A DNA stretch of 64,000 nucleotides from Verrucomicrobiales bacterium (GCA_031256975.1 JAIRPN010000019.1:25907-89906); one strand, 5' to 3'; numbered from the stretch's first letter, positions 8,073 to 17,186 are shown. The notes: generated by a model from the letters alone, not told the origin. Program-made: numbers and translations.

Positions 8073-9785
8073 TCAAAATCCCAGTCCGGGTTTCTCGCGC
8101 AGGTCGTGCCAGCGCAAATCAAAATTACGCTTCCCTTGTTTCCCGTCGAGCGAAAGCTTCAGGAAGCTCTCGGGCGGCGCGTAAGTGAATTCGGTTTCGC
8201 CCAGCGTGTAATCGTAGTCGCGGAACGCCTCGAGCAGCGCCCTCACCGCTTCCCGCTTGGGCTGCCACCAGTCGCCGGGCAGTTTGTTCATCATCTCGTC
8301 CACCGAGACGATTTGGATTTTTCCCGTGTCGTTCAACTTCAGTACGGCCCCCATTCCGGTCACCTCGCTTAACTTCCCGCGCACACTGAAGTGGCCGGTC
8401 GCCTTGCCGCCCATCAGGAAATTCTCCGGCGACAACATCTGTGTCAGATGATCGAGGACTATCTTGTCGACATCGCCCCAGCCCGCCCAGGAAAAGTCGT
8501 TCAAATCCACATACACGCCGGCGCTCAAATCGTAATCTTCCGGGCGCATATGCTCCTTTGTTTTGGCCCACAGCTTGGTGATGATGCCGTCGCGCGAGAA
8601 GGTGACGAAGGTCTTGATGCCGGTCGCCTTGATGCCCTTCCACTCCACTTCCTCGATGCTCAGGTTCGGGGTCAGGTTCTGCGCCTTCGGGTCGGACAGG
8701 GGCAAGCCGACGAACAATTCCCCCTGCAATTGCCGGAGCTTCAGGCCGATTTGCTGGTATTCCAGGTCGGTCGGCGGAATGTCGAAGCCGAGCTTGTTGA
8801 ACGGCAGGCTGGCGAAATTGTCCAACACCATGTTGTCGGTCTCGGCCATGAAAATCATCGGCAGCGGGAAGCCCGGCTTGCCGAACGAATACACCACCAG
8901 CCGCCCGCCCCACAAATGGAAGTGGCCGATCTTCCACGGCGGCGGCACTTGTTCATTAGCGGCAACTGGCGCGGCGGGTTGGCTGTTGGCGGCCTTTGGC
9001 GCGGCCTGCAATTGGTCGGCGAAATAAAACAGATCATGCCCGATGTACACGGTCGGCTTCTTGATCAGCAATTTCTTGAGTTCCTGGTGCTGGATGCCCG
9101 CCCAGCTGAAGGTCAGCGAGATTTCCTCGAACTTCATCACGTCGGTCAGCGGATCGTAGGGCGAATGAATCACCAGGTTCTGCACCGAGATGGTCTGGTC
9201 TTCCTGCGACCCCGCATCATCACCGCCGCCGCCGATTTTCAAATTGTTCACCACGATCGGGTCAATCGTTGCCACGTCAATCGGCACCGCCGGCATTCCG
9301 GGCCCGAGATTGTCGAGCATCAGCGAGCCGTCCCTGACGATTACCGATTTGATCAACAGCGAGAACCAGGAGCCGCCGCTTTTCTTGGTGGTGACAACCT
9401 GGTCGTTGGCGGCGCCCTTTTTCGCCATGGATTGCTGAAACTCCTGCAGACGCTGGAGCGAAAGTTGCGGGCCCTGCAGGTTGACCGATTCCACCCGTCC
9501 GCGCGACAAGTCCCACCAGTGCCAGGCCAGCTCGATGAACTCCACCCGCGCGAAAGGTTCAGGCTTGCCAACTTGCCCGACGGCCAGATTGCGTATCCGC
9601 ACCCGGTGCCAGCCGAGCCGGGCCGAATCGACATGAACGGCGACCCCGGCGCGGCGCCCGGCCCACTCCACCAGCGGTTTCAGGTCCTGGCTTGATAAAA
9701 GAAACAACAACAGCGCGCCGATGGCGACCATTGCGGCCAGCCACCAGCGTTTGCGGCGGTAGAAGGGTTTCTTGCCGGAAGCCAT
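8073..9785 (-). CDS. ydbH: YdbH-family AsmA-like intermembrane transport protein
   Basis: A 570-residue protein with an N-terminal membrane anchor (RRKRWWLAAMVAIGALLLFLLSS, residues 11-33) and a long beta-rich periplasmic body of AsmA type. The body begins with repeated WHRVRIRNLAV and RVESVNLQGPQLSLQRL motifs, characteristic of bridge-like lipid transporters. The call rests on that architecture and on the adjoining ynbE-ydbL gene, which reproduces the E. coli ydbH-ynbE-ydbL order. It is shorter than E. coli YdbH (about 880 residues), so the groove would be shorter or the family branch different. Its stop overlaps the possible TTG start of the next gene, implying coupled translation. Confidence 0.8.
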   Translation of the reverse strand: MASGKKPFYRRKRWWLAAMVAIGALLLFLLSSQDLKPLVEWAGRRAGVAVHVDSARLGWHRVRIRNLAVGQVGKPEPFARVEFIELAWHWWDLSRGRVESVNLQGPQLSLQRLQEFQQSMAKKGAANDQVVTTKKSGGSWFSLLIKSVIVRDGSLMLDNLGPGMPAVPIDVATIDPIVVNNLKIGGGGDDAGSQEDQTISVQNLVIHSPYDPLTDVMKFEEISLTFSWAGIQHQELKKLLIKKPTVYIGHDLFYFADQLQAAPKAANSQPAAPVAANEQVPPPWKIGHFHLWGGRLVVYSFGKPGFPLPMIFMAETDNMVLDNFASLPFNKLGFDIPPTDLEYQQIGLKLRQLQGELFVGLPLSDPKAQNLTPNLSIEEVEWKGIKATGIKTFVTFSRDGIITKLWAKTKEHMRPEDYDLSAGVYVDLNDFSWAGWGDVDKIVLDHLTQMLSPENFLMGGKATGHFSVRGKLSEVTGMGAVLKLNDTGKIQIVSVDEMMNKLPGDWWQPKREAVRALLEAFRDYDYTLGETEFTYAPPESFLKLSLDGKQGKRNFDLRWHDLREKPGLGF

Positions 9786-9865
9786 GCGTCGAAAATGTTA
9801 ACGCCAACGCCGCCCGCAACACAAAGCTTTTAATTTGCAGTTTCTGGTGTATTCCTTACCAATTC

Positions 9866-11002
9866 ATGATCACACGCTGGCTCGCTGTTTTGTTCATCCT
9901 GCTCTACGCCGGACTTGGCGGATTCCTGTTTTACGAATCCGGCCAGCGTTCCGCACCCGTCGCCGGCGGGCAAAAACCCCAGCCCCAGCAGCCGGTCAAG
10001 CCCCGCCCCGCGCAAGCGCAACCCTTCAGGATTTACTACGAAAAAGACCCGTTGCCGGAGCAATGGGCCAGGGATTGGGCGGCACAGCAGCGGGTGAAAG
10101 TCACGCAGACCCGCCTGCAACAGGACGCCAACGGCCAATGGCCGCAGGACGGCGACCTCTACATCGTCTCGCCGCGCTGGCTGCAGTCATTGCAAAGCCA
10201 GGTTGCCCTCAGCCCGCTGGCCGACCGCTCGCCGCTCAAGGCGGTGAACCCGGCCTTCACCTCGCAGCCCTTCGACGCCAGCAACGAAATCAGCGTGCCC
10301 TGGCGCTGGATGCCCTACGTGTTCTACCTGCGCCACGACAAGGAACTGCCGTGGGAGAAAAACCGCGAGGTGTTTTATTTCCGCGAATGGGTCAACGATG
10401 CGCGTTGCCTGTGGCCGGACGACTGGGACCTGTTGCTGGCCATGCAAATCCATTACTCCGGAAAATCCGCCAACCGTCATCTTGATAATTACGCCGGGCT
10501 GATCGCCGCGCTGAAGGAGAAATATGCCGCCGTCACCGCGCCCGAGGCCGATTGCTGGCAGGCCCTGCTCGATGGCAAAATTCATTTCAGTTTCCTGCCC
10601 GCCGCCTACAAGCAGCAGGGCGCCAACGACGAGAAATTGAAGGACATCGAAATCCAGCAGCCCGGTTTGGGTAACAATATCCAGTCGGCCGGCGGCACCA
10701 TCGTGTACCTCGACCAGTTGGTGATTGGCGCCAAAAGCCCGTACGCCGAGAGGGCGCAAAATCTGATCGCCAGCCTGTTGGCGCCCGCGCAGCAGGCGCG
10801 CCTGGTGCAGGACAGCGGTTATTTCCCGGTGGTCAGCAAGATCGGCCATGAATTCGATTTCGCGCCCGTGCCGTTGCCGAAGGACCATTGGTTCAACCGC
10901 AGCGAGTTTCTAATCAACCGCCCGCCGGAAGCTCCCGCACCGCCCGCGCCCGTCGTCAGCGGCACCCAGCAAGCCGAGCCCCTCAGCCCGGTGACACCCT
11001 AA
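9866..11002 (+). CDS. PotD-like extracellular substrate-binding protein
   Basis: A 378-residue exported protein. The N terminus MITRWLAVLFILLYAGLGGFLFY is a signal anchor, followed by a Pro/Gln linker (residues 35-55) and a two-lobe solute-binding fold. The segments SVPWRWMPYVFYLRHDKELPWEKN and AAYKQQGANDEKLKDIE followed by GGTIVYLDQLVIGAKSPYAERAQ are placed as in polyamine or metal binding proteins of ABC transporters. No permease or ATPase gene is adjacent, so the partner is elsewhere or the protein is a sensor-type binding protein. A start 58 codons upstream would add a non-hydrophobic leader overlapping ydbH and is rejected. The C terminus is Pro/Ala-rich. Confidence 0.65.
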   Translation: MITRWLAVLFILLYAGLGGFLFYESGQRSAPVAGGQKPQPQQPVKPRPAQAQPFRIYYEKDPLPEQWARDWAAQQRVKVTQTRLQQDANGQWPQDGDLYIVSPRWLQSLQSQVALSPLADRSPLKAVNPAFTSQPFDASNEISVPWRWMPYVFYLRHDKELPWEKNREVFYFREWVNDARCLWPDDWDLLLAMQIHYSGKSANRHLDNYAGLIAALKEKYAAVTAPEADCWQALLDGKIHFSFLPAAYKQQGANDEKLKDIEIQQPGLGNNIQSAGGTIVYLDQLVIGAKSPYAERAQNLIASLLAPAQQARLVQDSGYFPVVSKIGHEFDFAPVPLPKDHWFNRSEFLINRPPEAPAPPAPVVSGTQQAEPLSPVTP

Positions 11003-11091
11003 AGGCTCCCGCATCGCCCCCAGCCCCACCTTCCGGTTCATCCGAAGCTCCGGATCGGGCAAATCGAGTGCTTTTGAACCGTCCGGGCCGC

Positions 11092-11340
11092 CACAAAGTC
11101 TTCCCTGACTCCAGCCGAAGCCTTGTGGTCGTCACAAAGTCTTCCCTGACTTCAGCCGGAACCTTGTGGTCACTACAAAGTCTTCCCTGACCTCAGCCGG
11201 AACCTTGTAGTCGTCACAAAGTCTTCGCTGGCTTCAGCCGAAACCTTGTGGTCGTTACAAGGCCTTTGCTGGCTTCAGCCGGGGTTTTGTGGTGACTACA
11301 GAGCTTTCCCACGGTTCAGGCGAGGTTTTGTAGTTACCAC
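11092..11340. repeat. 41-bp tandem repeat array, six units plus a partial
   Basis: Units start at 11093, 11134, 11175, 11216, 11257 and 11298, exactly 41 bases apart, with a seventh beginning at 11339. The unit reads about ACAAAGTCTTCCCTGACTTC then AGCCGGAACCTTGTGGTCGTC. The minus-strand transcript can fold across each unit boundary: CTTTGTG pairs with CACAAGG around a five-base loop, with GGAA/TTCC as an outer stem. Units decay rightward (units 5 and 6 are the most diverged). 41 is not a multiple of three, so the array is not coding. Confidence 0.9.
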
Positions 11341-11482
11341 GGCTTTGCAAAAAAGTCCTAAATCTCTCCCTTCTCCACTCATGCTGAGCTTGTCGAAGCA
11401 TGACTTTACTCAGGAGACAGGTTCGCCCTTCGACAAGCTCAGGGTGAGCGGATGAATTTATTTGGACTTTTTGTGCAAAACC
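11341..11482. mobile_element. MITE-like repeat, copy 1 (CTGAGCTTGTCGAAG family)
   Basis: The element abuts the 41-bp array. It has terminal inverted repeats (GGCTTTGCAAAAAAGTCC at the left; GGACTTTTTGTGCAAAACC at the right) and inside a second inverted repeat of the widespread type CTGAGCTTGTCGAAG / CTTCGACAAGCTCAG. A closely similar copy lies inverted at 27502-27626. It has no transposase and would depend on an enzyme encoded elsewhere if still mobile. Confidence 0.8.
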
Positions 11483-11525
11483 TCGGCACTAAACAACCCG
11501 GGTAGACCAGTCCGGCCTTGCCGGA

Positions 11526-13340
11526 TCACTTCCGCGCGAACTTTTGCAGGGTCTCGTACAGTTCGCTTGGGGAGAACGGCTTTTGAATCCAGCCGTCAAC
11601 CTCGGGCGAATCGCCCGCGGTCAGTCCGAAGCCGCTAACGACCAGGATTTTTGCCCGCGGCAGGATCTTGCGCAGTTCCCGCACCAATTCGGGCCCTTCC
11701 ATGCCGGGCATGGTCCAGTCGGTGATCACCCAGTCGATCTCCTCGCGGTATTTGTCGGCGAAGAACAGGGCCTCGCGACCGTCGCGCGCCAGGTACAGGC
11801 GGCAGTCCTTTTCCTCGAGATAGGAACGGATGATGTCGAGGCAATAAGGCTCGTCGTCAGCCAGCAAAACGTGGCCGAGCACCGGCGGTTTGACCGTCGC
11901 GTGCGTAATTTCCCTGGCAGGAGGGGGCTCGCCGTGGTGCGCCGGCTCGGGCAGGTAGAACGTAAAGCGTGCGCCACCGGCGTCGCCGTTGGCGGCCTTG
12001 ATCCAGCCGCCATGTTGCTCGAGAATGCCGCGGCACATGGACAGGCCGAGCCCGGTGCCCTTGCCCTGCGTCTTGGTGGTGAAGAAGGGGTCGAAGATTT
12101 TTTCCAAAAGCTCCTCGGGGATGCCGGCCCCGTCGTCGCTCACCTCGCAGAACACCAGTTGCCGGTTGGCCAGCGGGCGGCGCTCCTCGTACAAACCGGT
12201 GCGCACGGTGATGTTGCCGTGCGAGCCGACGGCGTCGGCGGCGTTGAACAACAGGTTGAGAATCACCTGCTGGATTTGCGACTCGTCGAACGACACGGCG
12301 GGCAGCCCGGGTTGCAGCGCCAGATGGAAGAAGCAATCCTTGCGCACGCCGGAGCGGAACAGCGCGACGGTTTTTTCCGCCAGCTCGTTGAGGCTGCCCG
12401 GGGTCATGAGCGTGGCGCTCTGGCGGGTGGAGCTGAGCAGCTGGTCGACGATGCGGCTGCCGCGGTCGGTGGCCTCGAGGATGCGCTTGGCGATGGCCTG
12501 GTTGTTGGCGTCGTCCGGACTGTTGGCGGATTTCAGCATCAGCCCGAGGTTGCCGCTGATGATGTGCAGCAGGTTGTTGAACTCGTGCGCCACGCCGCCG
12601 GCCATCCGGCCGAGCGCTTCCATCTTGCCGCTCTCGCGCAGCTTTTGCAGCATGACGCTGCGCTGCATGTTGCGCTTGAGGATGAACCAGCCGAGGATGG
12701 TGCCGACCAGCACGGCGACGAGGATGGCGACGCTGTTGTTGTTGTTGAGCTCCTGCAGCGGCTTTTTCAGCGCCGCGCCGTTGAACACCACGACCAATAC
12801 CGGGTTTTGTTCGTTGCTGCCGGCGGAATCCTGCCAGCCCTTGATGGCCTTGAAGACCAGCAAGTCGCCGTTGAACATGTGGCGGACGTTTGGCTGGTCG
12901 GCGTCCTCCGCCTGTTTCAGGCAGTCGATGAACTCCGGGGTGCCAAACAGGTCGCTAACGGCGAACTCGGAATGTGTCTGGTAGACTTGCTTGGGAACCG
13001 GACCGTCCAGCCGCAGCAGCGCGATGCAGCGGATGTTCTGGGTTTCATTCTGGATGTTTTGCAGGTGATTGAGCGAAATCTCCGCGAATTTGTGCGCGAT
13101 CCTGGAGCCGGGCGCGAAACCGTGCACCTCCGGCGTCAGCGTCGCCGCGATCATGTTGGTGCCGTTGGTGGTGATTCTCTCGGCGGTGTCATGCAGCAGA
13201 TTCCGCGTGGTGCCGGTCAGCAGCCACATCATCAACACGGTGAAGCCCGTGAAAATCGCCCAGAACAGCAGGGCGTCGAGCACCCAGATTGGATGCAGCG
13301 CCTCCAGCAAATTTTTTTTATCCCCCTCCCCGTTGTGCAT
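11526..13340 (-). CDS. Membrane hybrid histidine kinase with receiver domain
   Basis: A 604-residue sensor kinase. Order: a transmembrane helix (about residues 19-42), a periplasmic sensor region of about 160 residues, a second helix (SVAILVAVLVGTILGWFIL), a HisKA domain with H-box GGVAHEFNN (phosphorylated His), a HATPase domain with N-box ILNLLFNAADAV and G-boxes DDGAGIPEE and GKGTGLGLSM, and a C-terminal receiver. The receiver has the acidic pair ADDE, the acceptor Asp in ITDWTMPGMEG and the Lys in QKPFSP. The ATG at 13340 is preferred over a TTG 18 codons upstream. The signal sensed is unknown; no separate regulator gene adjoins it. Confidence 0.88.
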   Translation of the reverse strand: MHNGEGDKKNLLEALHPIWVLDALLFWAIFTGFTVLMMWLLTGTTRNLLHDTAERITTNGTNMIAATLTPEVHGFAPGSRIAHKFAEISLNHLQNIQNETQNIRCIALLRLDGPVPKQVYQTHSEFAVSDLFGTPEFIDCLKQAEDADQPNVRHMFNGDLLVFKAIKGWQDSAGSNEQNPVLVVVFNGAALKKPLQELNNNNSVAILVAVLVGTILGWFILKRNMQRSVMLQKLRESGKMEALGRMAGGVAHEFNNLLHIISGNLGLMLKSANSPDDANNQAIAKRILEATDRGSRIVDQLLSSTRQSATLMTPGSLNELAEKTVALFRSGVRKDCFFHLALQPGLPAVSFDESQIQQVILNLLFNAADAVGSHGNITVRTGLYEERRPLANRQLVFCEVSDDGAGIPEELLEKIFDPFFTTKTQGKGTGLGLSMCRGILEQHGGWIKAANGDAGGARFTFYLPEPAHHGEPPPAREITHATVKPPVLGHVLLADDEPYCLDIIRSYLEEKDCRLYLARDGREALFFADKYREEIDWVITDWTMPGMEGPELVRELRKILPRAKILVVSGFGLTAGDSPEVDGWIQKPFSPSELYETLQKFARK

Positions 13341-13421
13341 GAGAACCCCGGAACTATAGCAAGGCTTTTGCCGTTGCGCACTCTGAATGCGCAAAAATCC
13401 GGCAATAAATTGGGCGCGGGA

Positions 13422-14759
13422 TTATTTTTTTGCGGATTGCCGCTGCTTGCGGATCTCGTTCCAGCGCGCCAGCCGCTCGGCGATGATCTTTTCGTAGCCG
13501 CGGCCGGTCGGCTGGTAAAACTGCTCCACCTCCGCCATCATTTTGTCGGGCGCGATGCCGCCCTCATAATCGTGCGCGTATTGGTAGCCGACGTGGCGGC
13601 CCAGTTCCTTTTCGCCGGCGTAGGTGGCGTTTTTCAGGTTGTTCGGCACTTCCAGGGTGCGGTTTTCCTTGATGGCGGTTGCCGCCGCTTCCCCGGCCAT
13701 GTAGGCGGCGTTGCTTTTCGGCGCGGTGGCGAGGTAGATGGTGGTTTCCGCCAGCGGGATGCGCGCCTCGGGCATGCCGATGAATTCCACCGCCTGCTGG
13801 CAGGCCACCGCCAGCGGCAGGGCCTGCGGATCGGCCAGGCCGATGTCCTCGGCGGCGCTGATGACCAGGCGCCGCGCGATGAAGCGGATGTCCTCGCCCG
13901 CGTGCAGCATTTTCGCCAGCAGATAGACCGCCGCGTCCGGCTCGCTGCCGCGCACGCACTTGATGAAGGCGCTGATGGTGTCGTAGTGCGCGTCCTCGTC
14001 CTTGTCGTAGACGACAGCCTTGCGCTGGATGGATTCCTGCGCCACGGCGTGGGTGAAGAGCACCAGGCCGTTGGTCGGCGGGGTCGACAGGACCCCGACC
14101 TCCAGTGCGTTGAGCGACTTGCGCACGTCGCCGTCGCAGACCTTGGCCAGATGCATCAGCGCCTCGTCGGTGGCGTCGACGTGGAATTCCGCCAGCCCGC
14201 GCTCGTGATCGGTCAGCGCCCGTCGCAGCACCGGCAGCACGTCGCCGGGCATCAGCGCCTGGAACTCGAACACCTGCATTCTCGAGATCAGCGCCGGGTT
14301 GACATAGAAGAACGGGTTGTGCGTGGTCGCGCCGATCAGCCGGATGGTGCCGTGCTCGACGTGCGGCAGCAAGGCGTCCTGCTGCGATTTGTTGAAGCGG
14401 TGGATTTCGTCGACTAGCAGGATGGTGCGCTTGCCCGAAACCTGCCAATGCTGCTCGGCCTCCTGCACCGCCTTGCGCAGGTCGGCCACCGCGGCCTCGA
14501 CCGCGTTCAACGCCACGAACCGTTCGCCGGTGATCTGCGCGATCAAATAAGCCAGCGAGGTTTTGCCGGTGCCGGGCGGGCCGAAAAACAACAGCGCGGA
14601 AAAACGGTTGGAGGTGATCAGGCGGTACAGCAGCTTGCCCTCGGCGAGAATGTGCTTCTGCCCGGCGAACTCCTCCAGATTGCGCGGCCGCATCCGGGCC
14701 GCCAGGTTTTTTCTGGTGTCAGGGCGCAGGGGCTGCTGCTGTTGAAACAAGTCCGCCAT
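13422..14759 (-). CDS. rarA: Replication-associated recombination ATPase RarA (MgsA)
   Basis: A 445-residue clamp-loader-like AAA+ ATPase that acts at stalled replication forks. Walker A is GPPGTGKTS (residues 60-67), Walker B LLVDEIHRF (about 117-125), sensor 1 is in GATTHNPFF, and the C-terminal tetramerisation part contains GSEPDAAVYLLAKMLHAGED and RRLVISAAEDIGLADPQAL, both hallmarks of RarA. Length fits the family. The gene lies 81 bases upstream of the histidine kinase start on the same strand, while a palindromic element lies just upstream of its own start. Confidence 0.95.
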   Translation of the reverse strand: MADLFQQQQPLRPDTRKNLAARMRPRNLEEFAGQKHILAEGKLLYRLITSNRFSALLFFGPPGTGKTSLAYLIAQITGERFVALNAVEAAVADLRKAVQEAEQHWQVSGKRTILLVDEIHRFNKSQQDALLPHVEHGTIRLIGATTHNPFFYVNPALISRMQVFEFQALMPGDVLPVLRRALTDHERGLAEFHVDATDEALMHLAKVCDGDVRKSLNALEVGVLSTPPTNGLVLFTHAVAQESIQRKAVVYDKDEDAHYDTISAFIKCVRGSEPDAAVYLLAKMLHAGEDIRFIARRLVISAAEDIGLADPQALPLAVACQQAVEFIGMPEARIPLAETTIYLATAPKSNAAYMAGEAAATAIKENRTLEVPNNLKNATYAGEKELGRHVGYQYAHDYEGGIAPDKMMAEVEQFYQPTGRGYEKIIAERLARWNEIRKQRQSAKK

Positions 14760-14770
14760 GAGTAATGCTT

Positions 14771-14865
14771 ATTTTAACCACGGAAAATCCGGAACACACG
14801 GAATTTTTCAGCCGCCAATGATGAAATAAAACTTCCGTGTATTCCGTGTGTTCCGTGGTTAAAAT
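14771..14865. mobile_element. Palindromic element, TTAACCACGGAA type
   Basis: A 95-bp imperfect palindrome between rarA and the pseudouridine synthase gene. The left arm is ATTTTAACCACGGAAAATCC and onward; the right arm is its near-perfect inverse ending GTTCCGTGGTTAAAAT. The arms consist of a 9-10 bp purine-rich unit (CACGGAAAA, CACACGGAA) repeated in tandem. This type occurs in many unrelated bacterial genomes. It has no coding capacity. Confidence 0.8.
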
Positions 14866-14889
14866 CCGTTGGTGCAATTGCAAAAGGAA

Positions 14890-15621
14890 ATGCCTGCTTA
14901 TGAACCGGAAATCGTGCGTGAACACGCCGATTGGCTGGTGGTAAACAAACCCGCGCATTTGCTGATTCACCCGACGCGGCCCGACGGCCAGTTCACCCTG
15001 CTTGAGTGGGTGAAAGGCAAATTTCCCGGGGAACAGCTCGCCATTGTCAACCGCCTCGACCGTGAAACCAGCGGCCTGGTGCTGGTGGCGCGCTCGTCAT
15101 TAGCGGCCTCCACACTGGGAAAAATGACCATGCGCCGCCAGATTGCTAAAAAATATCTCGCCATCGTCTGGGGCGAGGCGCCGGAAAGCGGCTCGGTATT
15201 AGCGCCGCTTGACCGCCAGAACAAACACCGGCCTTCGGTCATCCATGTCAAACAGGCTGTCATCGAGGGAACCTACAACGCGGTCACGCATTTCAAGCGA
15301 TTGGAAATGAAACGCGGCGCTAACGGTGAAGTTTTCTCGTTGCTCGAAGTCGAACTGGAAACCGGCCGTCTGCACCAGATCCGCATCCATCTCAGTCACA
15401 TCGGCCATCCGGTAATCGGTGACAAAATCTACGGTCCGAACGAAATGTTCTACCTGGATTTCATCGAAAAAGGCTGGACGGAGGAAATGCAGCAGGCCTT
15501 GCTGCTCAAACGCCACGCCCTGCACGCCTCGTCATTGGCATTCGACTGGAACGACGAACCCTTCGCCATTAGCGTTCCCCTGCCCGCGGACTTGCGGGCT
15601 TTTTGGGACAACTTGGACTAA
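14890..15621 (+). CDS. RluA-family pseudouridine synthase
   Basis: A 243-residue synthase that isomerises uridine in rRNA or tRNA. The catalytic motif NRLDRETSGLVL (Asp about residue 64) is intact, followed by KKYLAIVWG and the late signature LETGRLHQIRIHLSHIGHPVIGD. It lacks the N-terminal S4 domain of some RluA members, as in short RluA/TruC-like proteins, so the target site cannot be assigned. The start is uncertain: the ATG at 14890 has GGA only a few bases before it, and a TTG at 14869 is possible. The gene converges on the OLD nuclease gene and the two overlap by four bases. Confidence 0.85.
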   Translation: MPAYEPEIVREHADWLVVNKPAHLLIHPTRPDGQFTLLEWVKGKFPGEQLAIVNRLDRETSGLVLVARSSLAASTLGKMTMRRQIAKKYLAIVWGEAPESGSVLAPLDRQNKHRPSVIHVKQAVIEGTYNAVTHFKRLEMKRGANGEVFSLLEVELETGRLHQIRIHLSHIGHPVIGDKIYGPNEMFYLDFIEKGWTEEMQQALLLKRHALHASSLAFDWNDEPFAISVPLPADLRAFWDNLD

Positions 15622-17186
15622 GAGTTGCGGACCAGAATCCTGCACGGTGCGGTGGCGACTTTTTTCAGGAATTTGCCCAAGTCGTTTTGTTCGAAATCGC
15701 TAAGGGGCATGTCGCGGGCGATTTTCCAGTTGTAGACTTTTTGCCAGGCAGGGTTTTTGCTTTTCAGCTCGTCATAGGGACCGAGGGCGCGGAAGCCCTT
15801 GCCGTAATAATGCTGGATGGCTTTTTCGCTGAGGTAATTCTCAAAGGCGCGACGCTCGAGGATGTGACAGTCGATACCGACTTTCTCGCAGGAGTTTTTG
15901 AAAGCGATGCGGTCGGCGGCGATGGGGGTGCGGGCCGAGGGTTTTTCGCTGTCGATGAGGCAATAGACGTCGTTGCAAATGCGGGTGATCTCGCGCAGTT
16001 CGTCCTCGCGGTTGGCGGTGATCATGCTGCCGCCGCCGAGCGGAATGAGGACAATCTGGTGCTCGGCGTTCATCTTGCGCAGGATCTGGCGGATGGCGCG
16101 AATCTCGGTGGGGCCCTCGACCAGCAGCACCTTGGTGCAGCCCTCGATTTGTTGCGCGGAGAAGCCGGCCTCGCCGACCATTTCGCTCAAACGAATGTCG
16201 GGGTTGAATTTGCTGATGATGGAGGTGTTGTGGTCGGTGTCGCGGCGAATGCTGTAAGTGCGGTCGCCGGCGATTTTGGTGAGACCGACGTTGTGTGAGG
16301 CGAACACCATGGCGGCACTGGCAAAGCCGCTAAGTGTGGTGATGAAATCGGCCTGCAGGCTGGCGTGCAGGTGTGCCTCGGGTTCGTCGATGAAGATGTA
16401 GTCGGGGTGATGAATCTGCGCGCGCAGCAGGATCATCAGCGTTTGGCCGAGGCCGCTGCCGAGTTCCTCGATGGGAACCAATTGGTTGTTGACGTAGAAT
16501 TCAAGGTGCTCGGCGGAGTCCTTGGCGACACGGATGTCGAAGGCTTTGAAGCGGAACAGGGCGCGGATTTCTTCGCAGACGCGATGGATGCCGTTGTTAG
16601 CGGCGATCAGTTCGATGACCTGTCGCTTGAACTCCGGGCCGGGGGTAAGGTCGCCGCCCTGGCCGTAGAGCAGCCCTTCGTCGAGGCCGCGAAAGGGTCC
16701 GATGTACAACGAGCGTGACAGGCTTTGGAACACCTTGCGCCATTTCTCGAGGAAAATGATATTGGCCGTCAAATGATCGTTGGGATGTTCGTTGGCGCGG
16801 CCATGGCACTGGAAATTCTTGTGCGAGACGGCGATTTGTACTTCGTCGGGGCCGCTAACCGCGGTTTCGTCAAAACCCTCGGCGCGCAGGATGCGGACGC
16901 TAATGACGAGGTCGCCCTTGCTTTCGCGGTGGAAAATTTTCCACGGGTCCTGCACAGCCTTGAGCGGCGGCAGGGGCAGTCCCGGCTGGAACAGCGAGGC
17001 GGTGGTGTCGACGTCGTGGCTGAGTTTATCGAACAGCGGGCGGAATTCGTAAAACAGGCGCAGTAAGGTCGATTTGCCGGAGTTGTTGCTGCCGATCAGC
17101 GCGGTGATGCCGCGATTGAGCTTGAGGCGCGCCGGGCTTTGCTCGCCAAAGCACCGATAGTTCTTCACCGAAACTTCTAAGTTCAT
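15618..17186 (-). CDS. OLD-family AAA ATPase with TOPRIM nuclease domain
   Basis: A 522-residue protein. The ATPase half has Walker A GSNNSGKST (residues 32-40), an ABC-like signature region (EELGSGLGQTLMILLRAQ), Walker B FIDEPEAHLHASLQ and the switch His in FASHNVGL. The TOPRIM half begins at LLVEGPTEIRAI (about residue 350, catalytic Glu) and includes LIDSEKPSA at the Asp motif. OLD proteins are ATP-linked nucleases; many, such as GajA of Gabija or P2 Old, act in phage exclusion. No GajB-like helicase or other partner adjoins it, so it is either a solitary class 1 OLD protein or a housekeeping relative. Confidence 0.82.
   Translation of the reverse strand: MNLEVSVKNYRCFGEQSPARLKLNRGITALIGSNNSGKSTLLRLFYEFRPLFDKLSHDVDTTASLFQPGLPLPPLKAVQDPWKIFHRESKGDLVISVRILRAEGFDETAVSGPDEVQIAVSHKNFQCHGRANEHPNDHLTANIIFLEKWRKVFQSLSRSLYIGPFRGLDEGLLYGQGGDLTPGPEFKRQVIELIAANNGIHRVCEEIRALFRFKAFDIRVAKDSAEHLEFYVNNQLVPIEELGSGLGQTLMILLRAQIHHPDYIFIDEPEAHLHASLQADFITTLSGFASAAMVFASHNVGLTKIAGDRTYSIRRDTDHNTSIISKFNPDIRLSEMVGEAGFSAQQIEGCTKVLLVEGPTEIRAIRQILRKMNAEHQIVLIPLGGGSMITANREDELREITRICNDVYCLIDSEKPSARTPIAADRIAFKNSCEKVGIDCHILERRAFENYLSEKAIQHYYGKGFRALGPYDELKSKNPAWQKVYNWKIARDMPLSDFEQNDLGKFLKKVATAPCRILVRNS

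Noticed and set aside
11092..11340. CRISPR-like array
   Set aside because: No separate repeat and unique spacers: the whole 41-bp unit is repeated, and no cas gene is near. The same applies to 45724-45940 and 63672-63847.
11246..11455. Small frame encoding LSLSKHDFTQ...GSPFDKLRVSG
   Set aside because: It is a translation of the CTGAGCTTGTCGAAG repeat element, which appears in many genomes as spurious ORFs.
11544..14417. 957-codon plus-strand open frame
   Set aside because: It lies wholly antisense to the histidine kinase and rarA and is a by-product of GC-rich codon use; it has no family features.
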